A stretch of 32,375 bases of DNA from positions 1 to 32,375 of the forward strand of contig CAMWTO010000009.1 of the NCBI GenBank assembly GCA_947177205.1, given 5' to 3'. Origin of the DNA: an uncultured Ruminococcus sp. Its GTDB lineage: Bacteria; Bacillota; Clostridia; Oscillospirales; Ruminococcaceae. Of the stretch, positions 1 to 8,157 are shown piece by piece. A program made the position numbers and the translations under genes. The first letter of the stretch is position 1; every line of letters starts with the position of its first letter. The notes beneath the pieces were generated by a model, which worked only from the letters and a program-made list of their open reading frames with translations, did not search any database and had not been told where the DNA came from.

Positions 1-701
1 ACCGAAGGAACAAATGCATTTGAACCGGGAATATCTCTTCGCACCGTACATTTACGTGCTGTTCCTGGCGGACATATGCAATGGCTGCGGCACGAAATTT
101 CTTTATCTTCAATGGGACGAATCGGTTTTTCTTCCGAATATACAACTTTGAGACTTTTGACGCCAAGTTTTCTTAATTCATACCGCATAACTTTTGCCAA
201 AGTACAGATTTTCGTTTCATAAATATCTGCAACTCGAAATGCTGTCGGATCAAGTTTATTTCCTGCTCCCATGGATGAAATCACAGGAATATTCAAAGCC
301 TTTGTGCGCTTTATTATCTCCAGTTTTCCCGTTACCGTATCAATTGCATCAATAATATAATCATATTGAGAAAAATCAAATTGATCTGCTGTATCAGGTA
401 TATAAAAACACTTATATGTATTTACGCAAATTGAGGGATCGATTTCATAAATGCGTTTTTCGGCGGCGTCCACCTTGTATTTTCCGACAGTCTGCCGTGT
501 TGCTAAAATTTGTCTGTTCAAATTGGTAAGACATATCCTGTCATCGTCAATTAAATCCAATGTTCCAACGCCACTTCTTGCAAGTGCTTCAACTGCGTAT
601 CCGCCTACACCTCCGATTCCGAAAACAGCTATTCTGCTGGTACGAAGTTTTTCCATAGCTTCCGAGCCAAACAGCAATTCTGTTCTTGCATACTGATCCA
701 T
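1..701 (-). CDS. tcdA: tRNA threonylcarbamoyladenosine dehydratase TcdA (partial, 3' end outside window)
   Basis: An open frame starts with ATG at 701, preceded by a GAGGCG ribosome site, and stays open to position 1, so the C-terminus lies outside the window. About 233 codons are visible. The N-terminus reads MDQYARTELLFGSEAMEKL, followed by the Rossmann nucleotide-binding stretch FGIGGVGGYAVEALARSG and an acidic DLIDDD. This is the ThiF/E1-like fold. The visible end, around PGSNAFVPS, matches the conserved tail of TcdA/YgdL, which cyclises t6A37 in tRNA using ATP. It appears to be the last visible gene of the run starting at 9800. A housekeeping tRNA modification enzyme is more likely than a sulfur-carrier activase, because the zinc CxxC pairs typical of MoeB/ThiF are not evident. 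Confidence 0.85.
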   Translation of the reverse strand, partial: MDQYARTELLFGSEAMEKLRTSRIAVFGIGGVGGYAVEALARSGVGTLDLIDDDRICLTNLNRQILATRQTVGKYKVDAAEKRIYEIDPSICVNTYKCFYIPDTADQFDFSQYDYIIDAIDTVTGKLEIIKRTKALNIPVISSMGAGNKLDPTAFRVADIYETKICTLAKVMRYELRKLGVKSLKVVYSEEKPIRPIEDKEISCRSHCICPPGTARKCTVRRDIPGSNAFVPS

Positions 702-720
702 TTTTATCGCCTCTTTAACT

Positions 721-969
721 TTAATTTACAGAGATAACACCTTTTATCTTTCGCAGACGGCGTTTTGCCAGTGCTGTTATCTCTTCATTTTCAGGGCATA
801 CAATTAAATTGCATTCTGATATCATTCCTCTATTTCTGTCATTATAAACCCGTGCGGAATGATTCAGTATCCCAACATTCATATCAGAAAAAATTTTTGT
901 GATTTCAAATATCAGACCTGTTCTGTCTTTGGAACATATTTTTATAGCTATTTCCTTCTGATTCGGCAT
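721..969 (-). CDS. small ACT-domain protein
   Basis: This protein of about 82 residues is a single ACT domain (beta-alpha-beta-beta-alpha-beta). It begins with KEIAIKICSKDRTGLIFEIT and ends RRLRKIKGVISVN, a typical ACT final strand. The family binds amino acids or regulates metabolic enzymes. Stand-alone copies of this kind (as in the UPF0237/YkoF-like group) have no proven reaction. Three possible in-frame starts lie close together: GTG at 978, ATG at 975 and ATG at 969. The AAGGGAG ribosome site is only 2 bases from 975 but about 8 from 969, so 969 was chosen. It lies between the GNAT gene and tcdA with short gaps. A ligand such as cysteine or methionine is possible from context but not shown. 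Confidence 0.75.
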   Translation of the reverse strand: MPNQKEIAIKICSKDRTGLIFEITKIFSDMNVGILNHSARVYNDRNRGMISECNLIVCPENEEITALAKRRLRKIKGVISVN

Positions 970-982
970 TTCCATCACTCCC

Positions 983-1477
983 TTAAAGAGTTTTCCTCAT
1001 CTGATACCATACTGTATTTCCGTGTACGGAAGCGGAGATACCCTCATTTACAAACCCGAATTTTTCATAAAAACCAACAAGTTTTTTCTTGCAGGTCAGA
1101 ACGATTCCCTTGCGATTAGCTTTTACAGAATCCTGAATTACTTGATTCATCAAAAGCCCTGCATATCCCATTTTCTGAAAATCGGGGTGAGTAACCACGC
1201 TGAACAGCATCTGCCATGTACCGTTTTTATTATGCATATCGGCATTTTCATACATCACATCTGTCAGATTTTGAATATCTGTAACCATACCGTTTATCAT
1301 ACTTATAATTTTGCCGCCAAGTTCCATAATCCAGAAATTTCCAGGGAAGACCTGTATGCGACGATACAGGTCTTTTTCCGATGCAGCTTCACTTTCCGAA
1401 AAGCATGCATTTTCAAGTTCTGAAATTATTTCCAGATCCTGCAAAACAGCGTGGCGTATTATGATTTTATCATTCAT
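983..1477 (-). CDS. GNAT-family N-acetyltransferase
   Basis: A 164-residue protein with the GNAT fold. The acetyl-CoA binding motif A is visible at about residues 96-112 (VTHPDFQKMGYAGLLMNQ, with the Q/R-x-x-G-x-G/A pattern in QKMGYAG). Motif B is KLVGFYEKFGFVNEG, the usual FYEKFGF signature. It probably transfers an acetyl group to a small-molecule or peptide amine. The substrate cannot be read from sequence. Its ATG overlaps the stop of the upstream PPOX gene by 4 bases (ATGA), so the two are translationally coupled. In this sulfur locus an S-substituted amino acid substrate, as in Bacillus S-conjugate salvage operons, is worth considering, but that is inference from context only. Confidence 0.8.
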   Translation of the reverse strand: MNDKIIIRHAVLQDLEIISELENACFSESEAASEKDLYRRIQVFPGNFWIMELGGKIISMINGMVTDIQNLTDVMYENADMHNKNGTWQMLFSVVTHPDFQKMGYAGLLMNQVIQDSVKANRKGIVLTCKKKLVGFYEKFGFVNEGISASVHGNTVWYQMRKTL

Positions 1478-1881
1478 ATATCAAGAACTTCCGGCTCAGC
1501 TGTGAAAGAATAAATCACTGCTTTTATTCCATCAAGATACAATGTATTAGTGTTTGAATCGCCTGCGGTATAGGAGCTTTTCAGGTGCGGATACTGTTTC
1601 AGCATGGCCTCATGCACCTCAAGACGATTATCCTGCTTCAGCACGCCTGATACACGAATCCATTTATCAGGCGAATCCATTGCGGAAATTTCAAACTTCG
1701 GGTTACTGTCGATCTGCTTTGAAACGGCCTTTTCTCTGCTCGTAAGAATATAAATTTTTTCTTCAAAGAGAAGCACCGTTCCAAACGGTCTTACTCTCGG
1801 CTGTTCGCCGTCTGTGGTTGCAAGATAATATGTTCCTGCTTTGCTTAAAAATTCATGTAATTTCTGAATATCTTTTGCCAT
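1474..1881 (-). CDS. pyridoxamine 5'-phosphate oxidase-like FMN-binding protein
   Basis: A 135-residue protein of the PNPOx/NimA-like split beta-barrel family, with the motif TYYLATTDGEQPRVRPFGTV near the N-terminus, which forms the flavin phosphate site. Such small members bind FMN or F420 and act as oxidoreductases, or have no known reaction. ATG at 1881 was preferred over ATG at 1902 because GAGGT sits 7 bases upstream of it. The upstream alternative would add 7 residues and overlap the K1 stop. It directly follows the nitrogenase-like K1 gene and is coupled to the GNAT gene, so it probably belongs to the same operon. Its role there is unknown. Confidence 0.82.
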   Translation of the reverse strand: MAKDIQKLHEFLSKAGTYYLATTDGEQPRVRPFGTVLLFEEKIYILTSREKAVSKQIDSNPKFEISAMDSPDKWIRVSGVLKQDNRLEVHEAMLKQYPHLKSSYTAGDSNTNTLYLDGIKAVIYSFTAEPEVLDI

Positions 1882-1901
1882 TGTATTTACCTCATCTTTC
1901 A

Positions 1902-3191
1902 TTAATAATTATCGTATAAATCTTCCGTAAACGTAAGACTTCCCCTGTATCCTGCATATGTACGGTTGAAAATCAATCTTTCGCTCATTGGAAACGATGC
2001 CAGAATAAACTGTATATCCTTTTCCAGTGCGGCTTCACGGTCGTTGCTGCTACCAATTAGCAGAGTTATTTCCTTTTCTTCGTTGAGCAGAGCCTGATTT
2101 ATCTCATATTGGTCTGATGCAAACACAATCTTTGGCGGAACGGCATATTCCATATCATTAATTTGCTCAATTATCCGTTCTTTATCTTCGGGACGGAAAA
2201 TCGGTTCGGAAATTACCACAAGAACAGGTGTGAAACTGAAATCATTCGCCAAATACCTTGTTATGCCGACTGCACTGCTTGCGTCCGCAACAACTGCAAA
2301 ACGCTTCCAGCTTACAACGCCGACAGCCTGTGCAAGATAGTTATAAACATACTGTTCTTCCGACTGAATAACGCCTTCTACAAGTTCGTTGTCAAGTTTA
2401 AGAGCTTCCGCAACTTTTCTTACGAATTTTGTAGTATCAGTCGCACCGACAAACAGTCCAGGAATTCTGATACTCGGAAGGCCGAACTTCTCCTCAAACT
2501 TCTTTGCAGGTCCTTTGAAAAGCCATGGATTCACGATAATATTCAGTGCTGCACCGGAGCATTTCTTAATATCTTCTATCCCCTGATCTTTTGTGAAAAA
2601 TGTGTTGACTTTTAGTCCAAGACGAGAAAGTATACGATCTATCTTTTCAAGAGTTCCGCTCCAGAAAGGATCGTGATAAGGAACAATTCCAAAAATATTT
2701 ACAAGTTTTTCATCTTTCGGAACAGTTTCCTCAATCATCTGATCAATCATTGTATTCCATACAATTTCATATCCCAGATTACTGTCGCCTGCAAATCCCG
2801 GTGTTTCAATTGGATAAACTGTATGACCCTTATCCTGAAATTCCTGTGTTACGCTTACAATATCATCTCCGATAATTCCTGCCGTACAGCCTGTAAGAAC
2901 AAAATAAGCATCTGCATCTATGATATCTACTGCACCCTGAATCGTTGTACGCAATTTCTCTGTTCCGCCGAATATAACTTCTTTTTCCAGCATATTACTG
3001 GACGGAAGCGATACACCGCTGACAAAACAGGATGACTTATGTCCTGACTGTCCTTGTTCAGCCGCCGTTGTCTGCATACAGCAGCCCGGTCCTGAATGCA
3101 AAACAGGACAGACTCTGTTAATCGCTCCCAGAACGGAATTGATTCCAGCAAGAACACAGCCGCCTCTTGGGTTTTCCATTATCTGTGACAT
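1902..3191 (-). CDS. nitrogenase-like beta subunit K1 (NifK-like, pair 1)
   Basis: A 429-residue member of the nitrogenase component 1 family. P-cluster-type cysteines are visible: C12, the motif PVLHSGPGC (C37), and VLTGC (C102), followed by GIIGDD. The motif EVIFGGTEKLRTTI is the family signature (FGG..KL). The C-terminal YAGYRGSLTFTEDLYD matches the K-type tail. At about 430 residues it is shorter than true NifK (over 500), like NifN or the nitrogenase-like reductases. ATG at 3191 was chosen because AAAGGAGG lies 8 bases upstream; it starts 1 base after the D1 stop, so D1 and K1 are coupled. A longer frame reaches 3374 but would run deep into D1. It differs strongly from K2, so it is a diverged paralogue. 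A sulfur-compound substrate is inferred from context. Confidence 0.88.
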   Translation of the reverse strand: MSQIMENPRGGCVLAGINSVLGAINRVCPVLHSGPGCCMQTTAAEQGQSGHKSSCFVSGVSLPSSNMLEKEVIFGGTEKLRTTIQGAVDIIDADAYFVLTGCTAGIIGDDIVSVTQEFQDKGHTVYPIETPGFAGDSNLGYEIVWNTMIDQMIEETVPKDEKLVNIFGIVPYHDPFWSGTLEKIDRILSRLGLKVNTFFTKDQGIEDIKKCSGAALNIIVNPWLFKGPAKKFEEKFGLPSIRIPGLFVGATDTTKFVRKVAEALKLDNELVEGVIQSEEQYVYNYLAQAVGVVSWKRFAVVADASSAVGITRYLANDFSFTPVLVVISEPIFRPEDKERIIEQINDMEYAVPPKIVFASDQYEINQALLNEEKEITLLIGSSNDREAALEKDIQFILASFPMSERLIFNRTYAGYRGSLTFTEDLYDNY

Positions 3192-3192
3192 C

Positions 3193-4644
3193 TCAATTAC
3201 CTCCTTTGATGTATTTAAAAGCGTTTTCCTGATACCATGAATCTTTATACGGCAATTTAACGTGCTGTGCAAGTTTGACATTAAATCCGGGATTCTGAAG
3301 CTGATCCGCAATTTTATTTCCCAAAAACAGCAATCCGTCATATCCCATTGTCGGACGTTTTCCGTCAAGTACATGAGTCGTTGGAATACCTAACTTTGCC
3401 GCCCATTCCGGTACCCCGATAAACGCATCAGGTTTTAGTTTGCTAAGAAGATTCGCCTGTTCAAAAGGCTGCATATTGGCAATATCCACAACAAAATTTT
3501 CGTGTATTCCGTTCAGGTATTCAATATCTGTCTGTGCGTCTTCATCGTAAGTAGGTGTTTCAAGTCCTACGAGTTCCATTCCGAAATCATCAATTAAAGC
3601 TGCCGCTGCAAAAGAACGTCCCGTTCCGCCGCAGATGAATACTCGTTTTCCTTTCAGCCTTTCTCTCAGTTCAGCTACCAAAGGTTCAATACGCTCATGC
3701 TCTTTTGCAATGATTTCCTCTGCTTCCTTTTCCTTGCCGAGTACCTTTGCAATACCAAGATACCATTTATCCGTGTTACGTATACCAATGGGCATAACGG
3801 TATGAGAATAGGGAATTTCGTAATCTTCCCAAAGGGTTTTCATAAACTCATCAGCAAAAACTTTACAGATAGAAGTGGAAGCCTGTGCAGAAGGGATCTT
3901 TCTGATTTTCTCCAATGAGCTGTAAAACGGAATATAGTTTACTCTTGCGCCTATCTGAGAAAGCATCCGCTCCATTTCTTTCTGATCTGCATAGCTTACT
4001 GTTGTAGGAGCAAATAAATTCACAAGTCCCTCCTCTTTGGGTACAGATTCTTTTTTGAGAATATATTTGTTAATCGCAAGAAATGCCACATCAAAGCCTG
4101 ATGCACATATTTTGGATTTGAATCCCTCACAGTGAATAGGCACCATAAGCGTATCTGGATATTCCTGCTGTAAGTCTCCTGCAATAGCGTCAATGTCATC
4201 TCCGATGATTCCGGAAGCACATGATGCATAGATAAATGCCAGTTTCGGATTATAGCGTTCTACCGCCTTTTTTACAGAATCACGAAGTTTCTGCTCTCCG
4301 CCGAATACAACACTTTTCTGATCGATGTTTGTTACAATAACTCTTGGATTTTTGATATTCCTGATTCCTCTGTGAGCCTGTCCTACACGGTACATATCAA
4401 CAGCCATAATGGAACATCCCACACATCCCTGCGGTGAATGAGATATAAATACAGAATCTTCTAACGACATCAATGCTGCCATACTGTTTATTTGCTGGCA
4501 TTGAAGTCCTTGTGCAAAGCTCCTGTCTGCTCTTTTCAGACAGCCTTTTCTGAAATTTTCTTCAACTTCTTTTCCTGTCGTTCCTAAATCGTTGATTCTT
4601 CCCGTTTTGCTTTCACGCACACCAGAATATTGTATATTTGTCAT
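3193..4644 (-). CDS. nitrogenase-like alpha subunit D1 (NifD-like, pair 1)
   Basis: A 483-residue NifD-family protein. Cysteines C49, C74 and C142 have spacings of 25 and 68, close to NifD C62/C88/C154, and would hold a P-cluster. Other landmarks are SVVFGGEQKLRDS, YASCASGIIGDD and HCEGFKSK. C260 (in ASTSICKVF) sits where NifD Cys275 binds the active-site cofactor. The region aligned with NifD His442 reads PTMGYDG, so that histidine is missing. ATG at 4644 was preferred over 4677 because AAAGGCGG lies just upstream and the longer form would run into the preceding gene. It pairs with K1. No NifH is adjacent, so it must use the single NifH-like protein at 17165 or one elsewhere. It could be a second reductase or a scaffold pair. 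Confidence 0.87.
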   Translation of the reverse strand: MTNIQYSGVRESKTGRINDLGTTGKEVEENFRKGCLKRADRSFAQGLQCQQINSMAALMSLEDSVFISHSPQGCVGCSIMAVDMYRVGQAHRGIRNIKNPRVIVTNIDQKSVVFGGEQKLRDSVKKAVERYNPKLAFIYASCASGIIGDDIDAIAGDLQQEYPDTLMVPIHCEGFKSKICASGFDVAFLAINKYILKKESVPKEEGLVNLFAPTTVSYADQKEMERMLSQIGARVNYIPFYSSLEKIRKIPSAQASTSICKVFADEFMKTLWEDYEIPYSHTVMPIGIRNTDKWYLGIAKVLGKEKEAEEIIAKEHERIEPLVAELRERLKGKRVFICGGTGRSFAAAALIDDFGMELVGLETPTYDEDAQTDIEYLNGIHENFVVDIANMQPFEQANLLSKLKPDAFIGVPEWAAKLGIPTTHVLDGKRPTMGYDGLLFLGNKIADQLQNPGFNVKLAQHVKLPYKDSWYQENAFKYIKGGN

Positions 4645-4664
4645 AATATCCGCCTTTCTAATTA

Positions 4665-5753
4665 CTACAATCCGCATATATTGATTGCATATTTTTCTGC
4701 ATGATCTTTTATATTCTTTATCAATGGAGTTTCACCGCATACCTTACAGTTTTTATTTTTTACTGCAAATTCTGCAATTCGTGTTTTCATGGACAAACCG
4801 TCTATCATAAACATTTTACCAGTCAGCAATTCTCCGATTCCCAAAATATATTTTATTGCTTCAAGCGCCTGAATGCTGCCTGTAATCCCTGCTACAGCAC
4901 CAATAATACCCGCTTGACTGCAATTAGGAATCGTTCCGCTTTCAGGGATTTCCTCAAAGATGCACCTGTAACAAGGATATTTTTCCGGAACATATGTCAT
5001 TACCTGTCCCTCAAAACGCATTATCCCTGCATGACAGAATGGTTTCTTCAGCAATACACAGACATCATTGATGAGAAACTTGGTTTCAAAATTATCCGCT
5101 GCATCAATGATAAAATCGTATTTGCTTATGATTTCTTCTGCATTTTCTGCCGTAAGATAACAAGAATATGCTTTTACAGTAATTTTATCATTTAATTTCT
5201 GAAGTGCCATCTTTGCTGATTCAGCCTTGTTCAAATCTATATTTTTTGTATGATGTATTATTTGTCTTTGAAGATTGGAAATGCTCACAGTATCAGCGTC
5301 CATAATGCCTATTGTTCCTATTCCTGCTCCCGCAAGATACAGAGCCGCTGGCGAACCAAGTCCGCCTGCTCCGATAATTAAAACCTTTGCATTTTTCAGT
5401 TTTCGCTGACCGTCAATTCCTACCTGTGGTAAAATAATCTGCCTGTCATATCTGTTGATTTCTTCATTGCTAAGTTCTTCAGAATTATGAATCAGCCACT
5501 CTTTGTAACCGCCCGATAAATTATATGTGTCAAATCCACGTTTTTTCAGCTTTCCAACCAAAGGAATACTATTTTCACCATAAGTACAATAAACAATTAT
5601 CCTCTTGTTTTCAGGAAAAGTGATATTGTCAATACCGTTCCAATGAACAGCATTCGCTATATGACCGTGCTGATAAGCGATTTCACTTCGCACATCAACA
5701 TATATATAAGAATCATCGGGCATAGCTGAAATCTGCTGTAATGTTAATTCCAT
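4665..5753 (-). CDS. rhodanese-ThiF/MoeB fusion (HesA-like sulfur-carrier activating enzyme)
   Basis: A 362-residue fusion. Residues 1-90 form a rhodanese domain with active-site Cys56 in IVYCTYGENS. Residues about 97-340 form an E1-like ThiF/MoeB domain, with RYDRQIILPQVG, the nucleotide loop GAGGLGSPAALYLAGAG (about 128-144), zinc cysteines C261/C264 and C336/C339, and the likely catalytic Cys278 in PNCSQAG. The family adenylates the C-terminal glycine of a ThiS/MoaD-type carrier and loads it with sulfur. The usual fusion (MoeZ, MOCS3) has rhodanese at the C-terminus; here the order is reversed. HesA proteins in nif clusters belong to this family. It lies 20 bases upstream of D1, so it is probably co-transcribed. 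No carrier protein gene is visible nearby. Stop codon is TAG. Confidence 0.88.
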   Translation of the reverse strand: MELTLQQISAMPDDSYIYVDVRSEIAYQHGHIANAVHWNGIDNITFPENKRIIVYCTYGENSIPLVGKLKKRGFDTYNLSGGYKEWLIHNSEELSNEEINRYDRQIILPQVGIDGQRKLKNAKVLIIGAGGLGSPAALYLAGAGIGTIGIMDADTVSISNLQRQIIHHTKNIDLNKAESAKMALQKLNDKITVKAYSCYLTAENAEEIISKYDFIIDAADNFETKFLINDVCVLLKKPFCHAGIMRFEGQVMTYVPEKYPCYRCIFEEIPESGTIPNCSQAGIIGAVAGITGSIQALEAIKYILGIGELLTGKMFMIDGLSMKTRIAEFAVKNKNCKVCGETPLIKNIKDHAEKYAINICGL

Positions 5754-5776
5754 ATTCTACCTCCCTAAATTATTAT

Positions 5777-5876
5777 TTATCTTACAGAAAAAATAGTTCC
5801 GTCGCCGACAACTGTATCGCTGAGCACTACAGACCGTCCTTTCGTGGCGGCACTCATGGCAATAATAGACTTTTTA
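5777..5876 (-). pseudogene. short coding-like remnant downstream of nadA
   Basis: The 132-base gap between nadA and the rhodanese-ThiF gene contains an open stretch of about 33 codons ending at TAA (5777-5779). It reads ...INKKSIIAMSAATKGRSVV, then LSDTVVGDGTIFSVR. The residue composition looks protein-like, and an ATG exists at 5857 (26 codons), but no ribosome site precedes it. It could be the tail of a deleted gene in the operon or a very small peptide gene. I do not recognise the family. Confidence 0.35.
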
Positions 5877-5885
5877 TTTATCGCA

Positions 5886-6800
5886 TCACCCCAATTTAAT
5901 CATCCTGTCGATGCACAAGCGTGCTTTTTTGACAGTTTCATCATCAAGCAGAATTTCTTCTCCCCCCACACCCGCCACGGCGTGATATACATCAATAAGA
6001 GAAGTTGCTTTCATATTCGGACAAATCAAGTTTTTGGACAGTGTATAAAAATGCTTTTTCGGACACTGATAGGAAAGATGCTGAGCAATACTGATTTCTG
6101 TGCCGATTATAAAATCTGATTTGTCAGATGCTTTGGCGTACTCCATAATAGCTGAAGTTGAACCGATAAAATCTGCAAGTGTCAATACCTCAGGCGTGCA
6201 TTCCGGATGAACCAGCACTTCGGCATTTGGATGCGCCTGTCTCGCCGCTTTCACATCTTTCGAAGAAACCCGTGCATGAATCGGACAACCGCCCTGTAGA
6301 AGTTTGAGATTTTTTTCCGGTACCTGCTTTGCCACATAATCGCCTAAATTGCAATCCGGAATAAACAGAATGTTCTTATTCGGCAAATTTCGGACAATTT
6401 TGACTGCAGAAGATGAAGTTACACAAACATCACAGATGGTTTTGAGCTCTGCGGTCGTGTTTATGTAAGCGACTACCGTATAACCGGGATATTGCTCTTT
6501 GACCGTTTCAATCAGCTCCTTATCCATTTGTTCTGCCATCGGACATCCGGCAGTAGCATTTGCAAGCAGCACTGTTTTATTTGGAGAGAGTAATTTCACA
6601 GTTTCCGCCATAAAACGTACACCACACATAATAACAGTTTTTTGCGACGCATTCTTTGCTTGTATGCTGAGCTGATAGGAATCTCCGGTAAAGTCGGCTA
6701 CCTCTGTAATTTCTCTTGCCTGATAGCTATGGGCAAGAATACAAATGTCTTTTTCCTTTTTCAACCGAAGAATTTCCTGTTGATATTCATATATTGTCAT
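5886..6800 (-). CDS. nadA: quinolinate synthase A
   Basis: A 304-residue NadA. It condenses iminoaspartate with dihydroxyacetone phosphate to quinolinate for NAD synthesis, in the cytoplasm, using an oxygen-sensitive [4Fe-4S] cluster. The three cluster cysteines are visible: C86 (ANATAGCPMA), C172 (QGGCPIHARV) and C260 (NLICPNMKATSL). AHSYQAREI and VHPECTPEV are further family motifs. Length is normal. NadB and NadC are not adjacent, which is unusual because nadA-nadB-nadC usually travel together; a short coding-like remnant follows it. It lies 20 bases downstream of cysE in the Rrf2-led operon, with the IscS/IscU genes that could mature its cluster. Confidence 0.95.
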   Translation of the reverse strand: MTIYEYQQEILRLKKEKDICILAHSYQAREITEVADFTGDSYQLSIQAKNASQKTVIMCGVRFMAETVKLLSPNKTVLLANATAGCPMAEQMDKELIETVKEQYPGYTVVAYINTTAELKTICDVCVTSSSAVKIVRNLPNKNILFIPDCNLGDYVAKQVPEKNLKLLQGGCPIHARVSSKDVKAARQAHPNAEVLVHPECTPEVLTLADFIGSTSAIMEYAKASDKSDFIIGTEISIAQHLSYQCPKKHFYTLSKNLICPNMKATSLIDVYHAVAGVGGEEILLDDETVKKARLCIDRMIKLG

Positions 6801-6820
6801 GATTTTTCTATCTCCTCCAG

Positions 6821-7714
6821 TTATTTAAATTGCAGTTCCTGTGCTTTTACAGTTACTCTTGTCCCTTTCGCAACGGATTCTGTAACAAATGTATTTCCGC
6901 CAATCACAACATCTTCTTCAATTATGGTATCTCCGCCGAGAATAGAAGAACCGGAATAAATTGTCACATTGTCTTTTATCGTGGGATGACGTTTCACCCC
7001 CTTCAGATTTTGTCCGCCCTTTGTAGACAAACCTCCAAGTGTCACTCCCTGATAGATTTTAGCGTGATCGCCTATCACAGTTGTTTCGCCAATCACAACG
7101 CCCGTTCCATGGTCGATGAAGAAATATTTCCCTATGACCGCACCAGGATGAATATCTATCCCCGTAGTACTGTGAGCATATTCCGACATGACTCTTGGAA
7201 TCATTGGTACGCCAATCAAAGATAATTCATGAGCGATTCTGTAAATCGAAATCGCATATAATCCGGGATAGGATAAAATAATTTCCGCTTTACTTTCTGC
7301 AGCAGGGTCGCCATCGTATGCCGCCTGAATATCTGTTTCAAGATATTCCCTTATCTGCGGTATTTTCTCCATAAAATTAAATGTCATATTCTCTGCTTTT
7401 TCTTCCAGCTCCGAAGCCGACATCTCCGTAAAAGGAAAGCAATATCTCAATACGATCATAATCTGCTTATTCAGATGAAAAATAATATCTTCTATCGCAG
7501 CAGACATGTTATTCCTTAGGCTGTAAATTTTATAGACCTTATCGCTGTAATATCCAGGATACAGAACTTTAAGCAGTTTTTCAACAATATCAATAATTGC
7601 TTTCTTGTCAGGCTGATTATATAAATCTGTGTGATTGATATATTTACTATCTTCATAATCACGCAGTATGATCTGAACAATATGGTCTACTTTATTCTGA
7701 TTCAGTTTTCCCAT
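6821..7714 (-). CDS. cysE: serine O-acetyltransferase
   Basis: A 297-residue serine acetyltransferase. It makes O-acetylserine from serine and acetyl-CoA, the carbon acceptor that cysteine synthase combines with sulfide. The C-terminal half shows left-handed hexapeptide repeats: GIDIHPGAVIGKYFFIDHG, then TGVVIGETTVIGDHAKIYQG, with the catalytic DHGTGVVIGE and YQGVTLGG. The long N-terminal helical region (about 150 residues) is typical of the larger clostridial and Bacteroidetes enzymes. The gene sits 2 bases after iscU and 20 bases before nadA. Together with two cysteine synthase genes elsewhere in the window, it supports sulfide capture as the purpose of the locus. Stop codon is TAA. Confidence 0.94.
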   Translation of the reverse strand: MGKLNQNKVDHIVQIILRDYEDSKYINHTDLYNQPDKKAIIDIVEKLLKVLYPGYYSDKVYKIYSLRNNMSAAIEDIIFHLNKQIMIVLRYCFPFTEMSASELEEKAENMTFNFMEKIPQIREYLETDIQAAYDGDPAAESKAEIILSYPGLYAISIYRIAHELSLIGVPMIPRVMSEYAHSTTGIDIHPGAVIGKYFFIDHGTGVVIGETTVIGDHAKIYQGVTLGGLSTKGGQNLKGVKRHPTIKDNVTIYSGSSILGGDTIIEEDVVIGGNTFVTESVAKGTRVTVKAQELQFK

Positions 7715-7716
7715 GA

Positions 7717-8154
7717 TTAATATTCCTCATCACCGACAATTTCAGCAATATCATCTGATGGCTTTTCCAAGCCTTTAATTACAATATGACTTTTTTCCGC
7801 ATAGTCCCACAGTGCCGCATGAATTGCCTCTTCCGCAAGCAGGGAACAATGCACTTTTACAGGCGGTAATCCGTCCAGTGCTTCCATGACCGCTTTATTG
7901 GTAACAGTAAGTGCTTCCTGTACGGTTTTGCCTTTTACCAATTCTGTTGCCATACTGCTTGTTGCAACTGCTGCGCCACATCCAAATGTCTTGAATTTGA
8001 CATCTTTAATAACACCCTGTTCATCAATGTCCAGATACATACGCATAATGTCTCCGCATTTCGCATTGCCAACCGTTCCAATGCCGCTTGCATTCTCAAT
8101 TTCTCCTACATTTCGTGGATTTGTGAAATGATCAATCACCTTTTCACTGTACAT
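7717..8154 (-). CDS. iscU: Fe-S cluster scaffold IscU/NifU N-terminal type
   Basis: A 145-residue Fe-S assembly scaffold. Sulfur from the adjacent cysteine desulfurase and iron are built into [2Fe-2S]/[4Fe-4S] clusters on it. The ligand cysteines are C33 (GNAKCGD), C59 (FKTFGCGAA) and C103 (VKVHCSLLA), with Asp35 next to the first. It starts YSEKVIDHFTNPRNVGEIE, the standard opening. It has the IscU-length core and lacks the C-terminal domains of full NifU, as is common in clostridial nif-type pairs. It begins 3 bases after iscS, an iscS-iscU pair behind an IscR-like regulator. Its likely clients here are the nitrogenase-like proteins, NifB and NadA. Confidence 0.95.
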   Translation of the reverse strand: MYSEKVIDHFTNPRNVGEIENASGIGTVGNAKCGDIMRMYLDIDEQGVIKDVKFKTFGCGAAVATSSMATELVKGKTVQEALTVTNKAVMEALDGLPPVKVHCSLLAEEAIHAALWDYAEKSHIVIKGLEKPSDDIAEIVGDEEY

Positions 8155-8157
8155 TTT

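Noticed and set aside
1022-1423. Plus-strand open frames inside the sulfur locus (for example 133 codons at 1022-1423)
   Set aside because: They lie opposite recognisable minus-strand genes, have no family resemblance, and lack ribosome sites.
1902-4644. Protochlorophyllide- or F430-type (BchNB/CfbCD) reductase
   Set aside because: No tetrapyrrole genes are near, and NifB and NifX proteins indicate a NifB-co-type cluster, which those enzymes do not use.
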